A stretch of 21,309 nt of DNA. It comes from Caulochytrium protostelioides (lineage: Eukaryota; Chytridiomycota; Caulochytriomycetes; Caulochytriales; Caulochytriaceae). The stretch lies in NCBI GenBank assembly GCA_003615045.1, contig ML014368.1, positions 1 to 21,309 on the forward strand, written 5' to 3'. Position numbers and translations under genes: made by a program. This document shows positions 1 through 9,057 of the stretch, one piece after another. The first letter of the stretch is position 1, and every line of letters starts with the position of its first letter. Below the pieces are notes generated by a model. That model did not search any database and had not been told where the DNA came from. It worked only from the letters and a program-made list of their open reading frames with translations.

Positions 1-264
1 AAAAAAAAAAAAAAAAACACGATTAGAAGGCCATCGCACGTAACGAGGGTCTGAGGGCCGCGGCACGCGCCCAAACATGTCGGTGCCGGCGCCCCGTAGC
101 AGCCGCTCGACGTCCGTCTCCCGCCGACGCCGTGCCGCCTGGTGGTCATCAATGAATTCATGCCAATAGGCGAGCATGACGGCGCGGTAGGGTGCGGCAC
201 GGTGCAGCATCGCTTTTCCGTTCTCGCCGCGTTGAGGTCGTAAGATCGATACCACGAACGCCAT
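1..264 (-). CDS. Possible partial protein-coding exon at the left edge
   Basis: The minus strand is open from base 264, an ATG, to the window edge, giving 88 codons with no stop; an in-frame TAG lies just upstream near 306. The product is not recognised. Its composition (Trp, Tyr, Asp, His and an amphipathic stretch with AYWHEFIDDHQAARRRRETD) looks like a normal protein, unlike the Arg/Pro/Ala-rich shadow frames common here. The last codons are a run of TTT made by the A tract at bases 1-17, so the true reading may end, splice or continue beyond the edge. A cag triplet on the minus strand at 284-286 could be a splice acceptor, which would make this an internal or last exon instead of one starting at the ATG. 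No function is proposed. Confidence 0.35.
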   Translation of the reverse strand, partial: MAFVVSILRPQRGENGKAMLHRAAPYRAVMLAYWHEFIDDHQAARRRRETDVERLLRGAGTDMFGRVPRPSDPRYVRWPSNRVFFFFF

Positions 265-1172
265 CAGCAACACCCATGCATCATTGCTGACGCCGGTCCA
301 CCGCTACAGCTCTGGCCCGCATTAGATGGAGGTCCCCCCCTCAGACCGTCCCATCAAGCGAGGGACCCTGGCGTACGGCACTCCCATCCCCACTCTCCCC
401 ACCATGCCGCAAAATTGGTGCTCCACCACCATCCAACGAAGAAAAAAAACGGCGCATCCAATGCGCTGGCACTAGGAAATGGATCCTTTTCGCAGGCGGT
501 ATTCGCTGGGATGTCCCCATCGCTGGCTTCCTCGCCTGTGCTGGATGCAAGACTGCAGCGATGCGCGGCTCGTGTTGATTTTCTTCTTTGGTTTGATACC
601 GCTTATCCGCGCCACCCGTGACGGCTCATTTCACTCATTTCGCATGGCGGGGACGACGCTGACGCCCTCCAGGTCATTTTTTTTTTGGTTGGTTGGGCCG
701 TGAGCCCGGGCCAAGCAGCCACGGGCTCGGCGCCGCGCAGATCCCCACGGCGGACGGGAATCTGAAACGCCGGATCATTGCTGATGCGTCAGGGCGGATC
801 CCGGGTCCGGACCGCTTCGCTCGGTGGAACCCGAAAGGCACCTGGCCGATCGAGACCCTCCGTTTGGCCGGCGTCTCGGGGAGCTCGGCGGCCTCGGCGC
901 AGGCCACAGCCGGCACCCTGTTGGCTTTCTGCGCGGGTCGGCCGTCCGAGCCGACGGTCGGGTCCAGCGCCCGCTCGCCCTCTGGCCAGCCGCTAAAAAA
1001 AATACCGACGATGGCCGTGATGCCGACGATCCGAAACAATCAAAGGCGGCGGCCGGGTGAGGCCCTGTGAAGGCCGGTCCATCCCCACGACCTGGCATCC
1101 GCGCTCGGTGGGGTCCGTGGCCGCGGCCGCCGCAACGTGCAGCCGCCCGACAAGGAAGAGCGGGGCCTGCCG

Positions 1173-1173
1173 C

Positions 1174-1205
<32 letters not shown>
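1173..1205. repeat. CAGA tetranucleotide microsatellite
   Basis: About eight perfect tandem copies of CAGA lie here. The repeat is in non-coding sequence roughly 500 bases upstream of the cyclin TATA box. It is a simple slippage-prone tract with no visible coding role. Confidence 0.9.
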
Positions 1206-1322
1206 CGCCGCAAGGCCACCACGAACCGCCGCTGATGCCGTGGCCGCCGCCGCCATCGCGGTCAATGAGCCGTGGATGCCGGGAGACGCACCGACTCGGT
1301 GGGTTCAGCGGCGCTCGGGATA

Positions 1323-1346
1323 CCGCCGCCGCCGCCGCCGCCGCCT
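1323..1346. repeat. CCG trinucleotide run
   Basis: Eight consecutive CCG triplets. Similar GCC/CCG runs recur in the window, both inside genes (poly-Ala) and between them, and reflect the general GC bias. Confidence 0.85.
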
Positions 1347-1708
1347 GGGCGACAGACGGCCGCTGGCGGACGGGCTCCCGCGCTGCTTGCGTGAGCGGCC
1401 AACGGCGGATGCGGCATGTCACGTTTTACGCGAGCGGGGGACAGGTCAGCGACCCCGCTCGGCGGCGGCGTGTGCATGGGCCGCGCGCGCGCTGCCGGAG
1501 CGTCGGTGTGTGCGCGATGCATTCGACGCGCCATGCATGCGCGTCGTTGCTGCCGTATCCCGCCGTCGCCGTGCCTCCAGCATCATCGACCGCCGCTGCC
1601 GCCGCCGTCGCAAGCAGGCCCACGGTCTGCGCGGGAGCCCCAGGCAAGCGTCCGGCCGCACGGACGCGGCCGCCGCCGCAAGTGTCGCCGATCCCTGACT
1701 GGCACCAG

Positions 1709-1716
1709 ATATAAAG
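1709..1716 (+). promoter_or_regulatory. TATA box of the cyclin gene
   Basis: The octamer ATATAAAG stands out in GC-rich surroundings. Transcription would be expected to start some 30 bases downstream, near 1740, giving a leader of about 530 bases before the cyclin ATG at 2271. The leader is pyrimidine-rich and contains an upstream AUG at 1759. Confidence 0.6.
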
Positions 1717-1758
1717 TCCCGCGAGGCTCGGGCCCCATTTCGAGGTTGACACTTCGGC

Positions 1759-2034
1759 ATGGGAAGTCGCGGTCCATGCCTCGTCTTGACGGCCTGCCAC
1801 GTGGGGATTCTTTCCTTCTTTTCCAGACCTGCGCTCTGCAAGTTCCCATACTGGTCTGCTTCCCTGCTTTCGCCCCTAACTTATCACCACCACCACCGCC
1901 ACCGGCTTACCGACACTTACACGGACCCTGACACTTACACAGACATCGATCATCGGATCGTTTCACCCCAAGGCGTTGACGTGCTCCGTCTTATTCTTTC
2001 CGATCCTTTGAATCACTCGCGAGTATCCCGATAG
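1759..2034 (+). CDS. Upstream open reading frame (91 codons) in the cyclin leader
   Basis: This ATG lies 50 bases after the TATA box and would be the first AUG of the cyclin transcript. It opens a 91-residue frame ending at 2034, 236 bases before the cyclin start. The product has a hydrophobic first half with several Cys, Phe and Trp residues, a short HHHH stretch and a repeated TDTYTDPDTYTD-like segment near the middle. I recognise no family. It may be a regulatory uORF, a separate small protein, or chance coding in a leader that is spliced or starts further downstream. Calling it translated is inference. Confidence 0.3.
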   Translation: MGSRGPCLVLTACHVGILSFFSRPALCKFPYWSASLLSPLTYHHHHRHRLTDTYTDPDTYTDIDHRIVSPQGVDVLRLILSDPLNHSRVSR

Positions 2035-2270
2035 ACTAAATCCTGCTTTGACGTAGTGCACTGTAGAGTCCTGCTCGTCGGCATTCCCTAGTACACGGCA
2101 TCCTCCCCCCTAATTCATTTGCCGCAGCTGGCCCCCGCCGATCCCGACGCCGCCCGTTGCTTCTGGCCCCTCTCCCCGCGCCACATTTCCCTGCATTGGG
2201 CCTGGCCGCCAAACTGCTTTCCCTTTTTCTTGACCGTGAGGGGTGACTGACGCTCTGAGTCCGTCGCGCC

Positions 2271-2470
2271 ATGGCGATCACGAGCACTCAGAACGGCCTG
2301 GCGCAGGCCTTCCAGCCGTCGGCCAACGGCCCGACCCAGAAAATTGCCGCCGCTGTCCACCCGCAGCATCATACCGCGGCGGCCTCTGTCGCCTCCGTCG
2401 CCAAGAAGGTCGATCATGCTGCCGCTCAAAAGATGGCGGCGTCCGCCGCCGCCGCCGCCGCCGCCGCCGC

Positions 2471-2504
<34 letters not shown>

Positions 2505-3272
2505 AAGTACCGCCCGGCGTCGGCGCGGTCGAACCACGTACAGGGCCATGACGCGCAGCTCGCGACCGAGCTCGCGGACTTTGTCTGCTATACGGTGTAC
2601 CGGATCTGGCACGCCAAGTCGCCGCTCGGCACGGCGTCCAACCCGCTCGCGACGCCGCGGCACTACCCGGCTTTCGTGAAGCAGGTGCACCGCGTGATCC
2701 AGACCACGGGCGTCGCGCTGCCGGTGCTGCTGATCGCGCTGCTCTACCTGGGCCGCCTGCGCCACGCGTGCCCGGACGCCGCCGGCGAGGGCTCCGAGTA
2801 CCGCCTGTTCATCGTGGCGCTCGTGCTTTCCCAGAAATACCTCGACGACAACCGCTTCACGAACCGCACGTGGTCCGAAGTCTCCGGCATCGGCCTGCGC
2901 GACCTGAACGTCGTCGAGATCGACTTTCTCGTCCGCATCGAGTGGAACATGTATGTGGCCAAGGCTGAGTACACGCAGTGGCTGCGCGGCATCCAGATGC
3001 TCGGCCGCGACCACAGCCGCCGGCTCGGCGAGATCCGCGCCTACGCCGCCGCCCAGCAGGCCGCCGCCGCCGCCGCCCAGCAGCAGCAGCATGCCGAGGC
3101 CGCCGCGGGGCTTTTTAGCACCCCACTCGACCGCCCTATGATGACGCCCGCGACACCGCCGCCAAGTCCCAAGATGGCCGCGCGCGCCGCCGCCGCCGCT
3201 GCCTCGGCCGCCCTCATCGCCTCCGAAACGGGCGCTAGCAACCTTTCCGAGTCCAGCTCGCGCCTCGCCTAG
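2271..3272 (+). CDS. PHO80/PCL-family cyclin (Pho85-type CDK partner)
   Basis: A 333-residue protein with a cyclin box at about residues 97-235. The segment with SQKYLDDNRFTNRTWSEVSG, followed by the LNVVEIDFL helix and a W-N pair (RIEWNMYV), is characteristic of the fungal Pho85 cyclins (Pfam Cyclin PF08613). Such cyclins bind and direct a Pho85/CDK5-like kinase in phosphate sensing, polarity, glycogen control or cell-cycle entry; which one applies cannot be told here. The N-terminal tail carries a poly-Ala tract (59-67) and 11 Gln (68-78). The C-terminal tail is Ala/Gln-rich with proline-directed sites T292, T295 and S299 in TPATPPPSPK, possible CDK targets. The ATG in the context GCGCCATGG is the first in frame. 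No intron is needed. It is followed in the same direction by the kinase gene 809 bases on. Confidence 0.88.
2472..2504 (+). repeat. CAG run coding for polyglutamine
   Basis: Ten CAG codons and a closing CAA encode Gln 68-78 of the cyclin, directly after a GCC run that encodes nine Ala. The near-pure codon use marks this as a slippage-prone tract whose length probably varies between strains. Confidence 0.9.
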
Positions 3273-4081
3273 TCCATGACCTCTGATTTCTTTTTGCTTT
3301 GCCATTGTTGTTTCAATTTCCCATTCTCTGTCCGTGCGGTGCTCAATCATAGCCTGCACGGCGACGTTGACCGCCCCTTTCTTTCTGCCGCCGAATCCTC
3401 TTCTCTCCAACCCCTCGAAAGGATGGTTCCTGACGCTCCCACCTTGGTCTGCCCTTGCTCCGCTCCCACCGTTCCCTTGTTCCCACGCCACCCCCTTTTT
3501 GTTTTCTTTCCGCACCATACCTTTTAACGAGTTCACCTTTCAGCATCACGAGACGCACGGGATTAATGGACAGGATCGATGGGCGAGACTGAGGGACTCG
3601 CTGATTTCGATCATCACAAGCCAACGAGGCGGGAGGGCCACGGCGGAGCAGCGAAGGATCGGCAGCGAGGCGGCGCTGACAACGCGGCGCAGCGATAGGG
3701 TGGCGGGCGACGCGCCGTGCGGCGCGGCCGTCGCCGCCGTTCGCGGGGCGCGACCCCTCCCGCGGCGAGGCGCCGTCGATCGCGCCGCCGCGCGCCTCCT
3801 TCGGTGATGATGAGATCCGCCCGCGCCCACCCGGACGCCACGTGGCGGCCGCGCGCCGCCGTCCGACCGCCACCCATGAGCACGTGGTGCCGACAGCCCA
3901 GCCGGCACGTGTCCCGCGGGCGGCGCGTCCCGGCCGGCGCGTCCCGGGCCCGTGAGCGACCGACCGACCGACGGCCTGCGCCGGCGATCCGCTCTGTCTC
4001 TCGCGCCGCGCCGCGCCGCGCCGCGCTGCCCATTCCGCGCTGACGCGACCCCCCACGACCAGCGACCCTTGCCCCGGCACC
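3273..4081. other. Spacer between cyclin and kinase genes
   Basis: The first part (about 3280-3550) is T/C-rich and is probably the cyclin 3' UTR and terminator, though I see no AATAAA. The rest is very GC-rich, with a CGAC tandem near 3956-3974, repeated GGCGCGTCCCG motifs near 3916-3950, and a GCGCC run at 4008-4025. I see no TATA box for the kinase gene, in contrast to the other plus-strand genes here, so it may have a TATA-less promoter. Long frames on both strands are Arg/Ala-rich shadows. Confidence 0.5.
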
Positions 4082-7000
4082 ATGCCGCCACTTCCGGACT
4101 CGGCAGACGGCGCTGCCGCCGCCCGCGATCCTCCCGCTCGTGCCGCCAGCGCCGACGGCGGCGCTGTCGACGACGCGGCCGATGCCGCCGCCGATGCCGC
4201 CGCCGCCGCCGCCGCCGCGCCGCGCTGCGATCGCCTTGCCCCACCCGAGCCCCGCCGCGCCGCCGCGCACCGCATCGATGTCTGCTGGGTCAACCAGCAC
4301 AAGCCGAACGCGCTGAGCACCGCGTCGCCCGGCTCGCCCGTCGCGGCCGCGCGGCCCCGGGCGGGGCTGCCGGCGTCCTCGCGCGCCGCCACGGCCGCGC
4401 CGCCCTGGTACGCGCGCCCGACGGCGCGGCGGGTCGGCGCCCCGACGCCAACGCCTGCGCCGGCCACGACGGCCGCGCCGTTGGCAACGCATCTCGCGGC
4501 CGCCACCGCGCCTTCGGCGCCGCCGGCACCCGTCGCCACGGCAGCCGCGGACGCATCGCCCGCCGGCGCCCAGCGGCTCAAGTACCCGCTGGCGCTGGTG
4601 CGGCGGACACGGCCCGACGTCCCGGCCCGCGCGGCCTATGAGCACTTCGAGATCGAGCACGAGGGGCACCGCCGCCTCGTCACGGTCCCCAGCGGCGCCT
4701 TCCTGCCGGCGGGCGCTTCAACCGGCGATGACGCCGCGGACACGACGGAAAGCACGACGTCCGGCGAGGGCGAGGGCATGCCGGCGTCCGCCGCGACGAC
4801 GCCGCGCGCCATCGCTCGCGGCGCCGCTGTAGCGACCCATCGGCCCGACCACCAGCAGCTCTCGCGCAGCATGGACGCGCCGCTCTCGCCGCGCGCCAAC
4901 CACGGCGGGCCATGGACCCTCGTGCTGCGCGCGCAGCGCCATGTGGTCCTCTATGACGAGCAGGACGCGCGGCTCGCCGCGTACGCATTCCATCCGATCG
5001 ACGAGGCGCGCCGCCTGCGCGCCGCCGCGGCCGCCTCGGGCGCCGCCGACGCCGCCGCGGGGGCCGCCGCGGGATCGCCCGACCGTCTCAACCCCCGCTT
5101 CGGCGATGTCGGCGACGACGACGACGGCGGCGTCGGACTGAGCGGCGCCTTCCGCGACGACGGCGAGACGGCGTTCCGCTTCGCGGCCGGCGGTGGCGGC
5201 GAGCTGGCCCGCAGCCTCGAGACCAGCGGGTACCGCCTCGTGGAGCGGGGCGCGGCGTCGTCATTCGACGCGGCGGGCCCCGCAGGACGACGGCCGCTCC
5301 GCCACCCGTCGCAGCCGCTGTACTGCGCGATGTGCGGCCAGCTGTGGCCGCGGCGGCCGCATGGCGCTGCAGGCGGATCGGGCATGGGCGGCGCCTATGA
5401 CGCCACGGCCGCGGGCGCCGGGGCGGACGGGCTCGCCATGGACATGGATGTCGATGTGGACATGGCCATGAATTTTGGGATAGGCCCGCCCCGCGTCTAC
5501 GGCGCATCGCATCCGCCGCCCGCCGCGCTCACAGGCCCGTACACGGGCCTGCCCCACGCCGCGCCACCGGGGCTGCTCACGGCGTCGCCGACGGCGCTGC
5601 TCGAGCCGGCACCGACCGCCGTTGGCGTGCGCCGCTCCGACAGCGCGCATGAAGCGACGCGCGACGGGTTCCGTCCGGTCGGCGCTCGCGCTCCACCTGG
5701 TGCCCACTACCCGCACTACGGCGCCGCGGCGCCGACGGCGTCGGCGGGCGCCCCCGCGGGTGGCCGCGCGCCGTCCCCGGGCCCGTCGGCGTCGCCGCCC
5801 TTGCCGCCGTCGGCGTCGCCGCGTACCCACGATATGGTGTCCCGCCTCCGCTCGGGCCGCGTCGACCCGCTCGCCCGGGAGACCGAACTCGATCGGCCCT
5901 ATATGAGCTACGACTACTTCCACCTGCTGGAGAACATGCACCACCGCGATCTCATTGAGAACGTCTACCAGCACGAACCCGATCTGATCGAGGGCGTGAT
6001 ACACGTGCCGTCGCGCCCCTCAGCGCCCTCCCCGTCGCCATCGCCACCGCCTTCGCCATCATCGCTCTCCTCGGCTGCCGCTTCGGCTTCGACGTCCATG
6101 TCGCCTTTGCCGGCGGCAAGTGACCGTGAAGGGGCCACCGACGGCGACGGCGACGCGGCGGCCACGACGGCGACGGCGACGGCGTCGATGGGCCGCCCCG
6201 TGGACAGTATGCACGATCTGCCGGCCGATCTGCTCAATGCTGGGTACTACGATCGGTTCTTTGTGGAGCAGCGGCGTCTCGGCCGTGGCGCCGGCGGCAG
6301 CGTGTTTCTGTGCCAGCACATGCTGGATGGCATCGTTCTCGGCCACTTCGCCGTCAAGACCGTGCCGGTCGGCGAGAGCCGGCGCTGGCTCGCCAAGACG
6401 CTCGGCGAGGTCCACCTCGTCCAGGGCCTGCGCCACCCCAACATCATTGCCTACAAGCATGCGTGGCTCGAGCACCGCCAGCTGACGCGCTTCGGCCCGC
6501 CCGTCCCCTGCTTGTTTATCCTGATGGAGTACGCGAACGGCGGCAACCTCGAAGAGTATCTCGAGCTGAGCAACACGGGCAGCATCACGGCGCTTAGCCA
6601 GCGCTCGCATCCCGACGGCGCCGGCACGCCGTCGTCGGAAAACAACTATGTCTCGGCGGCCCGTGAAGCCATCCGCAACCGTCGTGACGCGCTCCGTCGG
6701 CGCCGCGAAGCCGCCGCCGCCGCTGCCGCCGCCGGATCCGCTGCGGGATCGGCCCCGGCGGCAGCGTCGTCGCCGCCGCCACAGGACGGCCACGGCGCCA
6801 CAGCGTCCCCCGTCGCTGACGACGACGCGCCGCCGTACGCGGACACGTACACGCAGCAACAGGCGTACCTGCACCCCGCGGGCGGCATCGGGATCACGCC
6901 GCACGGCAAGAAGGTGCGGTACCTCGGCCTCGGGGCGCAGCTGCGGCTCTTTCTCGACGTCGCGCGCGCCGTCGCCCATCTCCACGGCCACGGCCTCGTC

Positions 7001-7834
7001 CACCACGACATCAAGCCGGGCAACCTCTTGCTCCACTTCGACCGCCCGGACGACCCCAATACCCTGCCGCGCGTGCTACTCGGCGACTTTGGCCAGGTCG
7101 AGGCGCTGGGGCCCGGCGGGGGCCCCGGGGGCCTCGGCATGGGCATGGGCGGCTCGCCGGCGGCCGCGGCGGCGGGCGGCCCCCACGGTGCGACGTCTCG
7201 CTCGGGCCTCCCGGCCGCCGCTGCGTCGCCGCCGCCGCCGCGCACAGGCGCCACGGGCACGATCGACTTCATGCCCCCGGAAGCCGTCCGCCTGGACGCC
7301 AACGGCGCGTACCTCCCGATCGCGCACCCGCGTGCCATCGACTGCTGGTCGCTCGGCGTGCTGCTCTTCTACATCGCGTACAGCCGGATGCCGTGGCGCG
7401 CGTCGGACCCGGACGAGGCGTACGCGCGGGTCGCCGCGCGCGGCGGCGGCGGCGAGGGCAACGACCGCGCGCCGCTCGACCCCATCGAGCAGCTGCGCGC
7501 AGAGATCCTCGCGTTCGAGCCGCACACGGCGCTGCCGGCCCCGACGCGCCGCGTGCCCACGTGGCTCCAGGACGTCATCGCCGCGCTGATGCGGCCCGAG
7601 CCCACGCACCGCATGGAAGCCGCGGAGGTGGTGCATCTCATCACGGCGCAGCTCAGCGCGATGCGGGAGCATCCGCTCGGCGGCGCGCATGCGGGCGTGC
7701 CGCCGCCGGGCCACGGAGCCGGCGGCCACCGCGGCCACCACCGCCACAGCCATTCGGCGAGCCAGAGCCGCTCCGCAGCGCCCGCGTCGGGCTCGCGGCC
7801 CAGCTACGACGACATGTTTATCATGGAAACGTAG
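4082..7834 (+). CDS. IKS1-like serine/threonine protein kinase
   Basis: A 1250-residue protein. The kinase domain (about 727-1190) shows a glycine loop LGRGAGGSVF (G734-G739), the ATP lysine K759 in FAVKTVPVGE, hinge FILMEYANGGNLEEY, catalytic loop HHDIKPGN (974-981), DFG (1002-1004) and PPE (1065-1067). LDGIVLGHFAVKTVPVGE, the WLEHRQLTRFGPPVPCLFIL block and the later RYLGLGAQLRLFLDVARAVAHLHGHG-type helix match the fungal Iks1 family, a poorly understood kinase linked to stress in yeast. N-terminal family marks are also present: WTLVLRAQRHVVLYDEQ from W278, a CxxC pair (C415, C418) and YMSYDYFHLLENMHH near 606-620. The protein is about twice as long as yeast Iks1 because of Ala/Pro/Gly-rich insertions, two inside the kinase domain (about 800-930, and some 50 residues after DFG). 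The usual HRD arginine is His975, so it is a non-RD kinase. The start ATG sits in a good CACCATGC context. Its stop lies 52 bases from the convergent epimerase stop. Confidence 0.85.
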   Translation: MPPLPDSADGAAAARDPPARAASADGGAVDDAADAAADAAAAAAAAPRCDRLAPPEPRRAAAHRIDVCWVNQHKPNALSTASPGSPVAAARPRAGLPASSRAATAAPPWYARPTARRVGAPTPTPAPATTAAPLATHLAAATAPSAPPAPVATAAADASPAGAQRLKYPLALVRRTRPDVPARAAYEHFEIEHEGHRRLVTVPSGAFLPAGASTGDDAADTTESTTSGEGEGMPASAATTPRAIARGAAVATHRPDHQQLSRSMDAPLSPRANHGGPWTLVLRAQRHVVLYDEQDARLAAYAFHPIDEARRLRAAAAASGAADAAAGAAAGSPDRLNPRFGDVGDDDDGGVGLSGAFRDDGETAFRFAAGGGGELARSLETSGYRLVERGAASSFDAAGPAGRRPLRHPSQPLYCAMCGQLWPRRPHGAAGGSGMGGAYDATAAGAGADGLAMDMDVDVDMAMNFGIGPPRVYGASHPPPAALTGPYTGLPHAAPPGLLTASPTALLEPAPTAVGVRRSDSAHEATRDGFRPVGARAPPGAHYPHYGAAAPTASAGAPAGGRAPSPGPSASPPLPPSASPRTHDMVSRLRSGRVDPLARETELDRPYMSYDYFHLLENMHHRDLIENVYQHEPDLIEGVIHVPSRPSAPSPSPSPPPSPSSLSSAAASASTSMSPLPAASDREGATDGDGDAAATTATATASMGRPVDSMHDLPADLLNAGYYDRFFVEQRRLGRGAGGSVFLCQHMLDGIVLGHFAVKTVPVGESRRWLAKTLGEVHLVQGLRHPNIIAYKHAWLEHRQLTRFGPPVPCLFILMEYANGGNLEEYLELSNTGSITALSQRSHPDGAGTPSSENNYVSAAREAIRNRRDALRRRREAAAAAAAAGSAAGSAPAAASSPPPQDGHGATASPVADDDAPPYADTYTQQQAYLHPAGGIGITPHGKKVRYLGLGAQLRLFLDVARAVAHLHGHGLVHHDIKPGNLLLHFDRPDDPNTLPRVLLGDFGQVEALGPGGGPGGLGMGMGGSPAAAAAGGPHGATSRSGLPAAAASPPPPRTGATGTIDFMPPEAVRLDANGAYLPIAHPRAIDCWSLGVLLFYIAYSRMPWRASDPDEAYARVAARGGGGEGNDRAPLDPIEQLRAEILAFEPHTALPAPTRRVPTWLQDVIAALMRPEPTHRMEAAEVVHLITAQLSAMREHPLGGAHAGVPPPGHGAGGHRGHHRHSHSASQSRSAAPASGSRPSYDDMFIMET

Positions 7835-7856
7835 CGCCAAGTCATCGGTTAACATG

Positions 7857-7864
7857 TTTATAAA
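7857..7864. terminator. Palindromic TTTATAAA between convergent genes
   Basis: The kinase (+) and epimerase (-) stops are only 52 bases apart. The sole AT-rich element between them is the self-complementary octamer TTTATAAA, which reads as TATAAA-like on both strands. It may serve as a poly(A) efficiency signal for both transcripts, whose 3' ends must overlap. That role is inferred from position. Confidence 0.35.
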
Positions 7865-7886
7865 AGGTACCTATCCCCATCGCAAG

Positions 7887-9057
7887 TTAGTTGATGCCGT
7901 TCGGGTGCTTCTGGTGGAAGTTCCAGGCGGTGGCGATGATGTCATCGATGCTGTTGTACTGGCGCTTCCAGCCAAGGAGCTTCTCGGCCTTCTCGGAGGA
8001 GGCGACGAGCGTGCCCGGGTCGCCCGGGCGGCGGTCCTTGACCTCGGCGGGGATCGGGTGGCCCGTGACGCGGCGGGCGGCCTCGATGATTTGCTTGACG
8101 GAGAAGCCGTTGCCGCAGCCGAGGTTGAACTTGTCGCTCTTGTTATGCTGGGCGAGGTAGTCGAGGCCGAGCACGTGGGCGGTGGCGAGGTCGGTGACGT
8201 GGACGTAGTCGCGGACGCAGGTGCCGTCGGGGGTGTCGTAGTCGCTGCCGAAGATGGCGATGGTGCTGCGCTGGCCGAGCGGGACCTGGAGGATGATGGG
8301 GATGAGGTGCGACTCGGGCTGGTGGCACTCGCCGATGTCGCCGGACTTGTCGGCGCCGCAGGCGTTGAAGTAGCGGAAGCAGATCGACTTGAGGCCCCAG
8401 GCCTGGTCGGACCAGTGAAGCATGTTCTCGACAACGAGCTTCGTCTCGCCGTACGGGTTGATGGGGTGCGTGCGGTCCTCGGCCTCGATGGGCACGCGGT
8501 CGGGCATCCCGAAGAGGGCCGCCGTCGACGAGAAGATAAAGTACTTCACCGCAAACTCCTGCATCACCTGCAGCAGCACGAGCGTGCCGGTCACGTTGTT
8601 TTCATAGTACTTGAGCGGGTTCGCGCACGACTCGCCGACCTCAATCGACGCCGAGAAGTGCTGCGCGCCGACCCATCCAATGAGCCCGAGCGCCGTTTCG
8701 TCCAGTCATCCATGGCGTATCCCGTGTTATGAAAAAGAACGGTGAGCGGCATGTGTTATTATCTTGTTTCCGTTGTGAGATTTCTGGGACCGCGCGTCGC
8801 ATCGCCGTCGCTGCTTTCTGAATTATCGAGAGCGCACTTACAAAGACGGCGTTGAACTGGTGCTTGGCAAACACCTCCTGGAGACGCGCCTTGTCGCGGA
8901 TGTCGCCCTTCTCAAACTGGACGCCCTCAGGCACCGACGCCAGATGGCCGGCCGAGAGGTTGTCCAGGATCACGATATCATGCTTGTGCGTAGCGTGCAG
9001 CTCGCGCACGAGATGCGAGCCGATGTAGCCGGCGCCGCCGCAGACAAGGACCTTCAT
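7887..9057 (-). CDS. galE: UDP-glucose 4-epimerase (GalE type), two exons
   Basis: Joining 9057-8842 to 8660-7887 gives 329 residues. It interconverts UDP-glucose and UDP-galactose in the Leloir pathway in the cytosol, with bound NAD. Visible features are the Rossmann motif GGAGYIGSH (G7, G10, G13), the NAD-ribose contact in ILDNLS (D32), the SSTAALFG strand with T118 at the catalytic Ser/Thr position, and the YxxxK pair Y142 and K146 in NPYGETK. Later blocks YFNACGAD and DYDTPDGTCVRDYVHVTDLA are also family hallmarks. The length equals a stand-alone epimerase; there is no mutarotase domain as in yeast Gal10. The sequence has the look of bacterial-style GalE, but the intron and GC use make it resident. 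The start at 9057 puts the NAD motif at residue 7, as usual. Confidence 0.93.
8661..8841 (-). other. Spliceosomal intron in the epimerase gene (181 bases)
   Basis: On the minus strand exon 1 ends ...GCC GTC TTT, followed by the donor GTAAGT at 8841-8836. The acceptor GCGCAG ends at 8661, followed by CAC TTC TCG GCG. Joining is in phase 0 and restores NAVF-HFSASIEVGES, the conserved epimerase run. Reading through the donor instead brings a stop or family-unlike sequence. This is the only intron in the window required by protein homology. Confidence 0.9.

Larger units (their letters stand above)
265..1708. other. Long upstream region, no convincing gene
   Basis: This stretch holds no reading frame I would call a gene. 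The long frames in it are Arg/Ala/Pro-rich, overlap one another on both strands and mostly lack a conserved look. It contains a CAGA microsatellite, a CCG run and GC-rich sequence that becomes more mixed toward the TATA box at 1709. It is probably the distal promoter of the cyclin gene plus the upstream region of the left-edge reading frame. Confidence 0.5.

Noticed and set aside
2115-3536. 473-codon open frame on the minus strand opposite the cyclin gene
   Set aside because: It is the antisense of the conserved cyclin box and its GC-rich tails, with runs of Leu and Gly produced by the CAG and GCC tracts. The plus strand carries the recognisable family.
3614-4669. Long minus-strand frames over the kinase promoter and N-terminus
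   Set aside because: They are Arg/Gly/Ala-rich shadows of GC-rich DNA, overlapping one another in different frames, with no recognisable motif.
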